A stretch of DNA of 64,000 bases from Rhodococcoides kyotonense (lineage in GTDB: Bacteria; Actinomycetota; Actinomycetes; Mycobacteriales; Mycobacteriaceae). The position numbers were made by a program, and so were the translations under genes. The notes under the pieces are model-generated. The model was not told the origin of the DNA and did no database searches. It saw nothing but the letters and a program-made list of their open reading frames with translations. Numbering within the stretch: the stretch's first letter is position 1; each line of letters opens with the position of its first letter. The stretch lies in contig NZ_FZOW01000004.1 of assembly GCF_900188125.1 (NCBI RefSeq), positions 248,001 to 312,000 of the forward strand, in the 5' to 3' direction. Below are positions 16,416 to 25,151 of the stretch, piece by piece.

Positions 16416-16505
16416 ACCCCGCCGAGATCGAGGTTATGCACGCATTTCGGTCGACAACACGGCACAACTTCGATCTCGGCGGGGTTCGGATCTCGGCGGG
16501 GTTCG
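16416..16505. repeat. Long inverted repeat plus 17-bp tandem repeat downstream of clpB
   Basis: A perfect 16-bp inverted repeat (16416-16431 ACCCCGCCGAGATCGA, complement at 16470-16485) encloses 38 bases. The right arm is part of a 17-bp unit, GATCTCGGCGGGGTTCG, that is tandemly duplicated (16472-16488 and 16489-16505). It starts just after the clpB stop and runs toward the next minus-strand gene, so a terminator with an alternative second right arm is plausible. Confidence 0.75.
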
Positions 16506-16507
16506 GA

Positions 16508-19054
16508 TCAGCCCAGGACCAGCGTGTCCCCGTCCGGCGAGACGTTCACCGGAACGACGTCGCCGTCGCGCACGGTGCCTGCCAGAAGGAGCTTCGCGAG
16601 CTGGTCGCCGATCGCCTGCTGGATCAGCCTGCGCAGCGGCCGAGCACCGTACAGCGGATCGTAGCCACGCACCGCGAGCCACAACTTCGCCGGCGACGAG
16701 ACGTCCAGCGTCAGCCTGCGCGCAGCCAGACGCGTCGCGAGCTGCCCGAGTTGGATGTCGACGATCGACTCCAACTGGTCCTCGGACAACGCGTCGAACA
16801 CCACGACGTCGTCGAGACGGTTGACGAACTCCGGCTTGAACGCTCGACGCACCGCATCCATCACCTGGTCCTTCGATCCGCCTGCACCGAGGTTGGACGT
16901 CAGGATCAGGATGGTGTTGCGGAAATCGACCGTGCGGCCCTGGCCATCGGTCAACCTGCCCTCGTCGAGCACCGCGAGCAGGATGTCGAAGACGTCCGGG
17001 TGCGCTTTCTCGACTTCGTCGAACAAGATCACGCTGTACGGCCGCCTGCGCACCGCCTCGGTGAGCTGACCACCTGCCTCGTAGCCGACGTAGCCGGGAG
17101 GTGCACCGACAAGCCTCGCCACCGCGTGCTTCTCGCTGTACTCGCTCATGTCGATGCGGACCATCGCCCGCTCGTCGTCGAACAGGAAGTCCGCGAGAGC
17201 CTTCGCGAGTTCGGTCTTACCGACACCGGTCGGTCCGAGGAACAGGAACGACCCTGTCGGACGGTTCGGATCGGCGACGCCGGCGCGAGCGCGGCGGACG
17301 GCGTCGGACACCGCTTGAACGGCGTCCTTCTGCCCGACGACGCGCGTGCCCAACTCGTCTTCCATGCGAAGGAGCTTGGCTGTCTCACCCTCGAGCATCC
17401 GCCCTGCCGGGATGCCGGTCCACGCTGCGACGACGTCGGCGACATCGTCCGGCCCGACCTCCTCCTTCAGCATGACGTCGTCCTGCGCAGGAGTGTCCTC
17501 GGTCTTCTGGGCGAGTTCCTTCTCGAGCGCCGGAATCCGTCCGTAGCGAAGTTCGGCGGCTTTGCCCAGATCACCGTCTCGCTCTGCGCGCTCGGATTCG
17601 CCGCGAAGGTTCTCCAGCTCTTCCTTCAGCACACGAACCGAGTCGATGGCGTTCTTCTCGTTCTGCCACCGAGTGCTCAGCTGCGCGAGCTTCTCCCGGC
17701 CGTCGGCGAGTTCGGCACGCAGTTTTTCGAGACGAGCCTTCGACGCGTCGTCGGTCTCCTTCTCGAGTGCCATCTCCTCGATTTCGAGACGACGCACGGC
17801 ACGCTCGACCTCGTCGATCTCGACCGGACGCGAGTCGATCTCCATGCGCAGTCGGGATGCGGCCTCGTCGACCAGGTCGATTGCCTTGTCCGGCAGGAAG
17901 CGCGCGGTGATGTACCGATCGCTCAAGGTGGCGGCGGAGACCAGCGCAGAGTCGGTGATTCGGACACCGTGGTGGACCTCGTACCGCTCCTTGAGTCCGC
18001 GCAGGATGCCGACCGTGTCCTCCACCGAGGGCTCACCGACGTAGACCTGTTGGAAGCGCCGTTCGAGAGCGGCGTCCTTCTCGATGTACTTGCGGTACTC
18101 CTCGAGCGTCGTCGCGCCGACCAGCCGCAGCTCACCGCGGGCGAGCATCGGCTTGATCATGTTGCCCGCGTCCATCGCGGACTCACCCGTCGCGCCTGCA
18201 CCGACGATGGTGTGCAGCTCGTCGATGAACGTGATGACCTGGCCTGCGGAGTTCTTGATGTCGTCGAGCACGGCCTTGAGGCGTTCCTCGAACTCGCCGC
18301 GGTATTTCGCACCGGCGACCATCGAACCGAGGTCGAGTGAGACGACGGTCTTGCCGCGCAGGCTCTCCGGCACGTCGCCGTCGATGATGCGCTGCGCGAG
18401 CCCCTCGACGATGGCGGTCTTGCCGACGCCGGGCTCACCGATGAGCACCGGGTTGTTCTTGGTACGACGGGACAGGACCTGCACGACGCGTCGGATCTCG
18501 GTGTCGCGACCGATGACCGGGTCGAGTTTGCCCTCGCGAGCACGTGCCGTCAGATCGGTGCTGTACTTTTCGAGCGCCTGGTAGGTGCTCTCGGGGTCGG
18601 CGTTGGTGACACGCGCGCTGCCGCGGACCGTCTGGAACGCGTCGCGCAGCTCGTTGGGGCCTGCCCCGTGGCCGGTCAGGAGCTTGGCGACGTCACTGTC
18701 GCCCGTCGCGAGCCCGACCATGAGGTGCTCGGTGGAGACGTACTCGTCGTCCAGTTCGGTCGCGAGGTTCTGTGCCGTGGTGATGGCAGCGAGCGCTTCA
18801 CGCCCGAGCTGCGGTGTTGTCGTGGAACCGGTTGCCGACGGCAGACGATCGACGAACTTCTGGGCTTCACCCCGTACGGTCACCGGGTCGACGCCGACAG
18901 CCTTCAACAATGGCGAGGCGATGCCGTCTGTCTGATCCAGCAACGCCACCAACAAATGCGCCGGACGGATGTCCGGGTTACCCGCCGCGGATGCGGCCTG
19001 CAGGGCGGCGCTGAGCGCGGCCTGCGTCTTCGTGGTGGGGGTGAAACTGTCCAC
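16508..19054 (-). CDS. clpB: ATP-dependent chaperone/disaggregase ClpB
   Basis: This full-length 848-residue ClpB rescues aggregated proteins together with DnaK. It has an N-terminal Clp-N repeat domain, a first AAA+ module with Walker A GEPGVGKT at 206-213 and Walker [11 protein letters not shown], a coiled-coil middle domain (about 410-530), and a second AAA+ module with GPTGVGKT near residue 605 and [14 protein letters not shown]. The terminal sensor-2 motif is [11 protein letters not shown]. Promoter-proximal HAIR repeats point to HspR control. It is divergent from the globin-reductase gene, as in Rv0384c/Rv0385. Confidence 0.97.
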   Translation of the reverse strand: MDSFTPTTKTQAALSAALQAASAAGNPDIRPAHLLVALLDQTDGIASPLLKAVGVDPVTVRGEAQKFVDRLPSATGSTTTPQLGREALAAITTAQNLATELDDEYVSTEHLMVGLATGDSDVAKLLTGHGAGPNELRDAFQTVRGSARVTNADPESTYQALEKYSTDLTARAREGKLDPVIGRDTEIRRVVQVLSRRTKNNPVLIGEPGVGKTAIVEGLAQRIIDGDVPESLRGKTVVSLDLGSMVAGAKYRGEFEERLKAVLDDIKNSAGQVITFIDELHTIVGAGATGESAMDAGNMIKPMLARGELRLVGATTLEEYRKYIEKDAALERRFQQVYVGEPSVEDTVGILRGLKERYEVHHGVRITDSALVSAATLSDRYITARFLPDKAIDLVDEAASRLRMEIDSRPVEIDEVERAVRRLEIEEMALEKETDDASKARLEKLRAELADGREKLAQLSTRWQNEKNAIDSVRVLKEELENLRGESERAERDGDLGKAAELRYGRIPALEKELAQKTEDTPAQDDVMLKEEVGPDDVADVVAAWTGIPAGRMLEGETAKLLRMEDELGTRVVGQKDAVQAVSDAVRRARAGVADPNRPTGSFLFLGPTGVGKTELAKALADFLFDDERAMVRIDMSEYSEKHAVARLVGAPPGYVGYEAGGQLTEAVRRRPYSVILFDEVEKAHPDVFDILLAVLDEGRLTDGQGRTVDFRNTILILTSNLGAGGSKDQVMDAVRRAFKPEFVNRLDDVVVFDALSEDQLESIVDIQLGQLATRLAARRLTLDVSSPAKLWLAVRGYDPLYGARPLRRLIQQAIGDQLAKLLLAGTVRDGDVVPVNVSPDGDTLVLG

Positions 19055-19110
19055 CGGTCACCTGCTTTCTGTGAAAGAGAACTCGTGTCGGTGTGTACAA
19101 CGATACAAAG

Positions 19111-19131
19111 GTTGAGTCTGTTCCGCTCAAC
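19111..19131. promoter_or_regulatory. HAIR element (HspR operator) upstream of clpB
   Basis: GTTGAGT-N7-GCTCAAC matches the HAIR inverted repeat CTTGAGT-N7-ACTCAAG except for the outermost pair and one inner base. HspR represses dnaK and clpB through such sites in actinobacteria. It lies 57 bases before the clpB start and 100 before the divergent globin gene. Confidence 0.85.
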
Positions 19132-19230
19132 TTCGACATTCTGAAGAAACTTTTGTGGCCCGTGTGGCTCGAACGGGATACCCTCGACCGGTCTACTTCG
19201 GAACCGTCTACCTGAGACGGAGGTTGCTCG

Positions 19231-20394
19231 ATGCTCGATGAGCGAACGATCTCCCTGGTTCGCGCCGGTTTCAAGGCCGTGCTGGCCGCAGACGAGGGGC
19301 CCGAGCAACTTGCCCGATCGTTCTACGCGCAGCTCTTCGCCGAGCATCCCGAGTTCCGAAACTTCTTCCCCGCGTCGATGGACGAGCAACGCGAGCACTT
19401 CGTCAAGGCTCTCGCGTGGGTGTTCGACAATCTCGACCGGGACGATCGCGTCGTACCTTTTCTGGAACAGCTGGGCCGTGACCATCGCAAGCACGGGGTC
19501 GACGGATCCCACTTCCGCGCCGGCGGCTCCGCGCTGATCACAGCGTTTCGCACGTTCGTCGGAAACGAGGTGTGGACGGACGAGGTCGAGGTCGCATGGC
19601 ACGACACTCTTGCATTGGTCACCGACAACATGGCCGTCGCCGCGGATTCCGACGAGATGCCGCCCTATTGGGGTGCGACGGTCGTCGACCACCGACGCAT
19701 TCTCGACGACCTGGCCGTCGTCCGTCTTCAGCTCGACGAGAGCATTCCGTACTACGCGGGCCAATACGTCAGCGTGCAGATTCCGCAACGCCCCAAACTA
19801 TGGCGTTATCTGTCGCCCGCGATTCCGAGCAACTCGCAGGGCGAGATCGAATTCCATGTCCGACGCGTATCCGGCGGCTGGGTGAGTCCGGCGATCGTCG
19901 GTGAGACCGTCGTCGGCGATCGTTGGGCCGTCAGCCCGCCTCTGGGTGGGCTGCACGTGGACCGCTCCATCGCCGAGGACGTCCTGATGATCGCAGGCGG
20001 CACGGGCCTCGCTCCACTGCGCGCGCAGATCATGGACATGGCGCGCATGAGCCGCAATCCGCGCGTCCACTTGTTCATGAGCGGCACCTACCCACGCGAC
20101 CTGTACGACGCGCAGACGCTCTGGCAGCTCTCGCTGTCCAACCCGTGGCTCACCGTCGTGCCCGTCACCGAGGAGTACGAGGACCCGTGGTGGCATTCCA
20201 CCCTGTCCGCGGAGTTGCCGTCGGGCATGCATCATCGGCTGCACGGGCCGATCGGCAAGGTCGTCACGCAGTTCGGTTCGTGGGCGGACCGCCAGATCCA
20301 GATCTGCGGTTCGCCGTCGATGGTTCGTACGACGCTGTATGCCCTCCGCAAAGTGGGTACGCCGATGGAGCATGTGCAGCACGATCCGCTGTAG
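19231..20394 (+). CDS. Flavohemoglobin-like globin-reductase (Rv0385 type)
   Basis: This 387-residue protein fuses a globin domain (residues 1-135, LVRAGFKAVLAAD...FYAQLFAEHPEFRNFFP, proximal His in LGRDHRKHGV) to an FAD/NAD(P)H reductase (YYAGQYVSVQIP, then LMIAGGTGLAPLRAQIMDM and IQICGSPSMV). Classical members oxidise nitric oxide to nitrate. The FAD motif RxYS reads RYLS here, a deviation that fits the divergent type II mycobacterial group, so NO dioxygenase activity is not certain. It is divergent from clpB and shares its promoter region. ATG 19231 follows GGAGG. Confidence 0.86.
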   Translation: MLDERTISLVRAGFKAVLAADEGPEQLARSFYAQLFAEHPEFRNFFPASMDEQREHFVKALAWVFDNLDRDDRVVPFLEQLGRDHRKHGVDGSHFRAGGSALITAFRTFVGNEVWTDEVEVAWHDTLALVTDNMAVAADSDEMPPYWGATVVDHRRILDDLAVVRLQLDESIPYYAGQYVSVQIPQRPKLWRYLSPAIPSNSQGEIEFHVRRVSGGWVSPAIVGETVVGDRWAVSPPLGGLHVDRSIAEDVLMIAGGTGLAPLRAQIMDMARMSRNPRVHLFMSGTYPRDLYDAQTLWQLSLSNPWLTVVPVTEEYEDPWWHSTLSAELPSGMHHRLHGPIGKVVTQFGSWADRQIQICGSPSMVRTTLYALRKVGTPMEHVQHDPL

Positions 20395-20406
20395 GCAGCT
20401 TCGCTG

Positions 20407-20452
20407 CATGTGCACGAAAATACATAGCCCGCTATGCATTTTCGTGCACATG
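20407..20452. repeat. Convergent-gene palindrome, family A, copy 2
   Basis: Twenty-one-base arms (CATGTGCACG... to ...CGTGCACATG) with one mismatch flank loop CCCG. It lies between the globin-reductase stop (20394) and the acyl-CoA ligase stop (20458), which converge. It is the same family as copy 1, sharing the inner ATACATAG/CTATGCAT core, but the outer arm bases have co-varied on both sides. Confidence 0.88.
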
Positions 20453-20457
20453 GGCTT

Positions 20458-22005
20458 TTAGATCTTCCCCCGACCATCCCAGTACGGATCCCGGAGACGC
20501 CGCTTGTACAGCTTGCCGTTGGGATCGCGGGGTAGCTCGTCGGTGTAGTCGATCGACTTCGGGAGCTTGTACTTTGCGAGCCTGCTACGGGCGAAATCGA
20601 GAATGGCGGCTGTCAGCTCATCGGACGGGTCCACGCCCTCCTCCGGCTGCACGACCGCCTTGATCTCTTCACCCCAATCCTCGTGCGGCACACCGAACAC
20701 CGCGACGTCGGCGACCTTCAGATGGGCAATAAGCTCGCCCTCGATCTCGGCCGGATAGATGTTGACCCCGCCGGAGATGATCATGTCGGACTTGCGATCA
20801 CAGAGGAACAGGTAGCCGTCCTCGTCGAGGTAGCCGATGTCGCCGAGCGTGAACAGATCGCCGACGCGTGAGTCCTCGGTCTTCTTCTTGTCGTGGTGAT
20901 ACTCGAATGTCGAAGCGCCCATGCGCATGTACACCTGGCCGGGTTCGCCCGGCGCAAGCTCGTTTCCGTCGTCGCCGAGGACCTTGACCACCGAGTTGGG
21001 CCACGGCAGGCCGACCGATCCGGGCTTGCGCAGCCATTGTTCACCCGAAATGACCGTTCCCCCACCCTCGGTCGCCGCGTAGTACTCGGTGACGACAGGG
21101 CCCCACCACTGCAACATCTTTCGCTTCACTTCGAGCGGACACGGTGCGGCGCCGTGGATCATGACACGCAACGACGACACGTCGTACTTTTCCCGGACGC
21201 TCTCCGGTAGCGCCAGCAACCGATGGAACTGCGTCGGAACCATGTGACTGTGCGTCACGCGGTGACGTTCGATCAGCGCCAGCATCTCCTCGGGATCCCA
21301 TCGATCCATCAGAATCACCTTGTGTCCCAGCTGAATCGAGATGGCAACGAAGTTCAGGACCGCAGTGTGATACAGCGGCGAACCGCAGATGTGCACGTGG
21401 TCGTCGAACGGCGCGATTCCGAAGATCGAAAAGAATCCGCTCGACGCCAGGGGCACCTGATCCGGATCGGCCCCGGTCAGCGGCCGTCGCACACCTTTGG
21501 GCTTTCCCGTCGTTCCCGACGTGTAGAGCATAGGCCCACCCGCAGTGCGGATTTCGGGTCGGGCGTCGGAATCACCGAGGTCTTTCAGTGGCGTGAAGCC
21601 GTCGATCGTGCCGACCGAAAACGTATGAGGCACGGCCGATTCTTCCGCGGCCCGACGTGCCTCATCGGCGAAACGCTCCGACGCCACAAAGGCTTTCGCC
21701 TCACTGTCCTTCAGGATGTACGCCACCTCGGGTCCCGTCAGATGCCAGTTGACGGCAACGATGTAGAGCCCGGTCTGGAATGCCGCGAAGTAGAACGCGA
21801 CGAGATCGGCGCTGTTGTGGAGCATCATGACGACGCTGTCGCCCGGCCTCAGTCCCAGGTCCTGCAAGCCGCGGCCGTATCGATTCGCGTCGGACACCAA
21901 CTCGCCGTACGTGTGCGAGCCCCCTGCGGGATCGACGACGGCCACTCGATCCGGCTCCTCGGCGGCGATGTTCCACAGTCCACCCCTGCGCGTCACTGTC
22001 GTCAT
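20458..22005 (-). CDS. Acyl-CoA synthetase (FadD family), KstR-controlled
   Basis: This 515-residue ANL-superfamily ligase activates a carboxylic acid as acyl-AMP and then acyl-CoA. Motifs are MLYTSGTTGKPKGV (P-loop-like A3), EYYAATEGGG (A5), GDIGYLDEDGYLFLCDRKSDMIISGG (A7/A8) and PNGKLYKRRL with the catalytic Lys (A10). A perfect KstR box lies 12 bases upstream of the ATG at 22005, so a sterol side-chain or degradation acid is the probable substrate. I cannot assign it to FadD17, FadD19 or another named member with confidence. A longer start three codons upstream is less family-like. Confidence 0.87.
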   Translation of the reverse strand: MTTVTRRGGLWNIAAEEPDRVAVVDPAGGSHTYGELVSDANRYGRGLQDLGLRPGDSVVMMLHNSADLVAFYFAAFQTGLYIVAVNWHLTGPEVAYILKDSEAKAFVASERFADEARRAAEESAVPHTFSVGTIDGFTPLKDLGDSDARPEIRTAGGPMLYTSGTTGKPKGVRRPLTGADPDQVPLASSGFFSIFGIAPFDDHVHICGSPLYHTAVLNFVAISIQLGHKVILMDRWDPEEMLALIERHRVTHSHMVPTQFHRLLALPESVREKYDVSSLRVMIHGAAPCPLEVKRKMLQWWGPVVTEYYAATEGGGTVISGEQWLRKPGSVGLPWPNSVVKVLGDDGNELAPGEPGQVYMRMGASTFEYHHDKKKTEDSRVGDLFTLGDIGYLDEDGYLFLCDRKSDMIISGGVNIYPAEIEGELIAHLKVADVAVFGVPHEDWGEEIKAVVQPEEGVDPSDELTAAILDFARSRLAKYKLPKSIDYTDELPRDPNGKLYKRRLRDPYWDGRGKI

Positions 22006-22016
22006 GGCAAACAATC

Positions 22017-22030
22017 TAGAACGTGTTCTA
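22017..22030. promoter_or_regulatory. KstR operator upstream of fadD gene
   Basis: TAGAACGTGTTCTA is a perfect palindrome matching T-n2-AAC-n2-GTT-n2-A. It overlaps the final three bases of the upstream oxidoreductase gene, so the ligase has its own KstR-controlled promoter inside the tail of its neighbour. Confidence 0.9.
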
Positions 22031-23056
22031 CTGCTTCAGCAAGGCCCCGAGCTCCCGCACCCGCGCCGGCGTCGGCGCTGTCACCAGAAGCATCGTGACG
22101 CCCGCGTCCTCCCATCGCTTCACTTCACCGCGCACGTGGTCGGCGTTTCCGATGATCATCGTCTCCGCGACCATCTCGTCCGGCACCACCGCGGCAGCCT
22201 CGCCCTTACGGCCTTCACGAAAGAGAGCCGAGATCTTCTCGACCTCGGCGTCGTACCCCATCCGGCGGTAGACCTGGGCATGGAAGTTCAATTCGGGCGC
22301 GCCCATTCCACCGACGTACAGCGCGATCGTAGGCTTGAGCTGGGCAATCGCCGACGCACGGTCGTCGGTCAACACCACCTGGCACGTCGCTGCAATCTCG
22401 AAATCTTCTCGCGTCCGACGCGCACCTGGCCGGCCGAATCCCTCGTCGAGCCACGCGTTGTACATCGGCGCGAGCCGCGGCGAGTAGTAGATCGCGAGCC
22501 ACCCGTCGGCGATCTCGGCCGTCAGCGCGACGTTCTTGGGCCCTTCGGCGCCGAGCCAGATCGGCAGGTCAGCGCGGAGAGGGTGCGTGATCGGCTTGAG
22601 CGGCTTCCCGAGTCCGGTTCCACCAGCAGGCAGAGGATAGTGTGGCCCCGCGCTGGTCACTGGGCTTTCGCGAGCGAGAACCTGCCGCACGATGTCGACG
22701 TACTCGCGCGTGCGGGCGAGCGGTTTCGGAAACGGCTGCCCGTACCAGCCCTCGACCACCTGAGGTCCGGACACGCCGAGACCCAGGATCGCCCGCCCGC
22801 CGCTGAGGTGGTCGAGCGTCAGGGCATGCATCGCGCAGCTGGTCGGAGTACGTGCAGACAGCTGCGCGACGGAGGTTCCGAGGGCGACGCGCGACGTGCG
22901 GGAGCCCCACCAGGCGAGTGGCGTGAAGGCGTCGGACCCCCACGATTCCGCCGCGAAGACTGCATCGAAACCGGCCGCCTCCGCCGCGTCGACGAGCTCT
23001 CCCGTCCCCGCAGGTGGCTGAGCCCCCCAGTATCCGAGTTGCAATCCGAGCTTCAT
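22028..23056 (-). CDS. LLM-class F420-dependent oxidoreductase (Rv3520c-like)
   Basis: This 342-residue TIM-barrel luciferase-like protein begins MKLGLQLGYWGAQPPAGTGE and contains AESWGSDAFTPLAWWG, GVSGPQVVEGWYGQPF and PIWLGAEGPKNVALTAEIADGWL, very close to my recollection of Rv3520c. Such enzymes use F420 or FMN to oxidise or reduce a carbonyl or alcohol. The steroid-cluster position suggests an intermediate of sterol side-chain loss, not yet defined. ATG 23056 follows GGGAAGG. Its terminal codons overlap the KstR box of the downstream ligase. Confidence 0.9.
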   Translation of the reverse strand: MKLGLQLGYWGAQPPAGTGELVDAAEAAGFDAVFAAESWGSDAFTPLAWWGSRTSRVALGTSVAQLSARTPTSCAMHALTLDHLSGGRAILGLGVSGPQVVEGWYGQPFPKPLARTREYVDIVRQVLARESPVTSAGPHYPLPAGGTGLGKPLKPITHPLRADLPIWLGAEGPKNVALTAEIADGWLAIYYSPRLAPMYNAWLDEGFGRPGARRTREDFEIAATCQVVLTDDRASAIAQLKPTIALYVGGMGAPELNFHAQVYRRMGYDAEVEKISALFREGRKGEAAAVVPDEMVAETMIIGNADHVRGEVKRWEDAGVTMLLVTAPTPARVRELGALLKQ

Positions 23057-23094
23057 CGCGTCGCCTTCCCATCGTCCGGTCTTGCCACCATAAT

Positions 23095-23108
23095 AAGAAC
23101 CTGTTCTA
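23095..23108. promoter_or_regulatory. KstR operator between the Rv3520c-like and DUF35 genes
   Basis: AAGAACCTGTTCTA fits the KstR consensus except the first base (A for T). It sits between divergent genes, 38 bases from the oxidoreductase start and 9 from the DUF35 start, so it can control both. Confidence 0.75.
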
Positions 23109-23117
23109 CTGAAAAAT

Positions 23118-24092
23118 GTGACTTCGGTGAACGCACCACTCAGCGCACCTCTCTCTGCCCCACTGAACAATGCTTTCGACTACACGCGATCGGTCGGGCC
23201 GACCATCGGAGAATTCCTGACGGGGTTGCGTCGGGGGCAGATCCGCGGCGGCCGCGGGAGCGACGGGCGTGTCCACGTCCCGCCACCCGAATACGACTCT
23301 GCGACACAGCAACCCATCACCGATTTCGTCGACGTCGGATCCACGGGCACGGTCGTCTCGTGGGCGTGGGCACAGACGCCGTACGACGGTCAGCCGCTCG
23401 ATCGCCCGTTCGCCTTCGCGCTGATCCGGCTCGACGGGGCCGATACATCGCTGCTTCATGCCGTCGACGCAGGTTCGTCGGACGCCATGGCGACGGGCAT
23501 GCGCGTGCATGCCCGGTGGGCAGAGGATCGCGTCGGCGATATTCACGACATCGTGTGCTTCTTACCGGGAGAGCAGCCTGCGGAACGACCCGTCGAATCG
23601 GGGGAGGCCGACCCCGTCGAGATGATCACGACGCCGGTGCGGCTGGAGTACATGCATTCCGCGTCGGCCGAGGAGAGCTACTACCTTCGCGGCCTGAAGG
23701 AAGGGCGCATTCTCGGCGGGCGGACCGACTCGGAGGGCAAGGTGTACGTGCCACCGCGCGGCGCGAACCCGACCGATGGACGCCCGACGACCGAGCAGGT
23801 CGAACTACCGGATCGCGGCATCGTGACGACGTTCTGCGTCGTCAACGTTCCGTTCCTCGGGCAGCGGATCACGCCGCCGTACATCGCCGCGTACGTGCTG
23901 CTCGACGGCGCCGACATCGCGTTCCTCCATCTGATCCTCGAGTGTGATCCCGCTGATGTGCGGATGGGCATGCGCGTCGAGGCGAAGTGGAAACCTCGCG
24001 AGGCGTGGGGCTACACGCTGGAGAACATCGACTACTTCCGTCCGACGGGTGAGCCGGACGCCGAGTACGACACCTACAAGCACCACCTCTGA
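23118..24092 (+). CDS. Tandem DUF35 (OB-fold) acyl-CoA-binding protein (Rv3521-like)
   Basis: This 324-residue protein has two DUF35-type OB-fold units: the first from about 28 to 150 (IRGGRGSDGRVHVPPPE ... DIVCFLPGE) and the second from about 185 to 310 (GRILGGRTDSEGKVYVPPRG ... NIDYFRPTGE). The zinc-ribbon Cys residues usual before DUF35 are absent in both. The gene starts an operon with ltp4 and ltp3. By analogy with the known Ltp2-ChsH2(DUF35) aldolase complex it probably feeds acyl-CoA to those thiolase-like partners. The N-terminal APLSAPLSAPL comes from a short DNA repeat. Confidence 0.87.
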   Translation: MTSVNAPLSAPLSAPLNNAFDYTRSVGPTIGEFLTGLRRGQIRGGRGSDGRVHVPPPEYDSATQQPITDFVDVGSTGTVVSWAWAQTPYDGQPLDRPFAFALIRLDGADTSLLHAVDAGSSDAMATGMRVHARWAEDRVGDIHDIVCFLPGEQPAERPVESGEADPVEMITTPVRLEYMHSASAEESYYLRGLKEGRILGGRTDSEGKVYVPPRGANPTDGRPTTEQVELPDRGIVTTFCVVNVPFLGQRITPPYIAAYVLLDGADIAFLHLILECDPADVRMGMRVEAKWKPREAWGYTLENIDYFRPTGEPDAEYDTYKHHL

Positions 24093-24101
24093 GGGGCGGC
24101 A

Positions 24102-25151
24102 ATGACGGATATCGCAGTGGTGGGATTCGCTCAGGCACCGAACGTGGCCGAGACGGCAGGCACCACGAACGGCGTCGAGATGTTGGTGCCGTGCTTCCAG
24201 CAGCTGTACGCCGAGCTCGGAATCACCAAGTCCGACATAGGATTCTGGTGTTCCGGTTCGTCCGATTACCTTGCGGGGCGCGCCTTCTCGTTCATCTCGG
24301 CGATCGACGCCATCGGCGCGGTCCCGCCGATCAACGAGTCGCATGTCGAGATGGACGCGGCCTGGGCCTTCTACGAGGCATGGGTCAAGTTGATGACGGG
24401 CGAGGTCGAGACAGCGCTCGTCTACGGGTTCGGTAAGTCCTCGGCAGGATTGCTCCCCAAGATCCTTGCGATGCAGTTGGATCCGTATCTCGCCGCGCCC
24501 CTGTGGCCGGATTCGTTGTCGCTGGCCGGTATTCAGGCCCGCCTGGGTATCGACGCCGGTAAGTGGGACGAGCGTGCGATGGCGGAGGTCGCCGTCCGAA
24601 ACAGGGCAAACGCGCATCCGCTGGCCCAGCTGACCGAGCCTCTGGACGTCGAGACCCTCCTGCGCACGGACTACATCGCCGATCCCCTACGCGCCCACGA
24701 CTGCGCACCGGTGACGGACGGGGCGTCGGCGATCGTGTTGGCTTCGGGCGATCGGGCGCGTGAGCTCCGCGAGAACCCGGCATGGGTCAGTGGGATCGAG
24801 CATCTCGTCGACTCACCCGAGATCGGAGCCCGAGATCTGACGACGGCGCCATCGGCTCACAACGCGGCACTGAAGGCGTCGGGAGGGGACCTGGCAAGCA
24901 TTGCGTCGGCCGAGTTGCACGCGCCGTTCACACATCAGGAATTGATTCTGTCGCAGTGGCTTTCGAGTGACACCGTCGTGAATCGCTCCGGCGGAACACT
25001 CGTCGGGAACGCGATGTTCTCCGCCGGCCTCGAACGCATCGGCCACGCCGCGACGCGCATCTTCGACGGCATCGACGACCGCGTGCTCGCACATGCGACG
25101 AGCGGTCCACTGCTGCAACAGAATCTGGTCGCAGTCATGGAGGGGAGATAG
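24102..25151 (+). CDS. ltp4: Thiolase-like lipid-transfer/aldolase protein Ltp4
   Basis: This 349-residue thiolase-fold protein begins MTDIAVVGFAQAPNVAETAG and includes HDCAPVTDGASAIVLAS and VNRSGGTLVGNAMFSAGL, which align with the Rv3522 type. The reactive thiolase Cys is not at its usual place (FWCSGSSDYL is the nearest), consistent with the retro-aldol or non-thiolytic group. It follows the DUF35 gene by nine bases and abuts ltp3. The likely role is cleavage or transfer of a steroid side-chain CoA ester, by inference from Ltp2. Confidence 0.86.
   Translation: MTDIAVVGFAQAPNVAETAGTTNGVEMLVPCFQQLYAELGITKSDIGFWCSGSSDYLAGRAFSFISAIDAIGAVPPINESHVEMDAAWAFYEAWVKLMTGEVETALVYGFGKSSAGLLPKILAMQLDPYLAAPLWPDSLSLAGIQARLGIDAGKWDERAMAEVAVRNRANAHPLAQLTEPLDVETLLRTDYIADPLRAHDCAPVTDGASAIVLASGDRARELRENPAWVSGIEHLVDSPEIGARDLTTAPSAHNAALKASGGDLASIASAELHAPFTHQELILSQWLSSDTVVNRSGGTLVGNAMFSAGLERIGHAATRIFDGIDDRVLAHATSGPLLQQNLVAVMEGR

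Noticed and set aside
16436-18340. 634-codon plus-strand open frame inside clpB
   Set aside because: It is the antisense frame of clpB, without ribosome site or domain.
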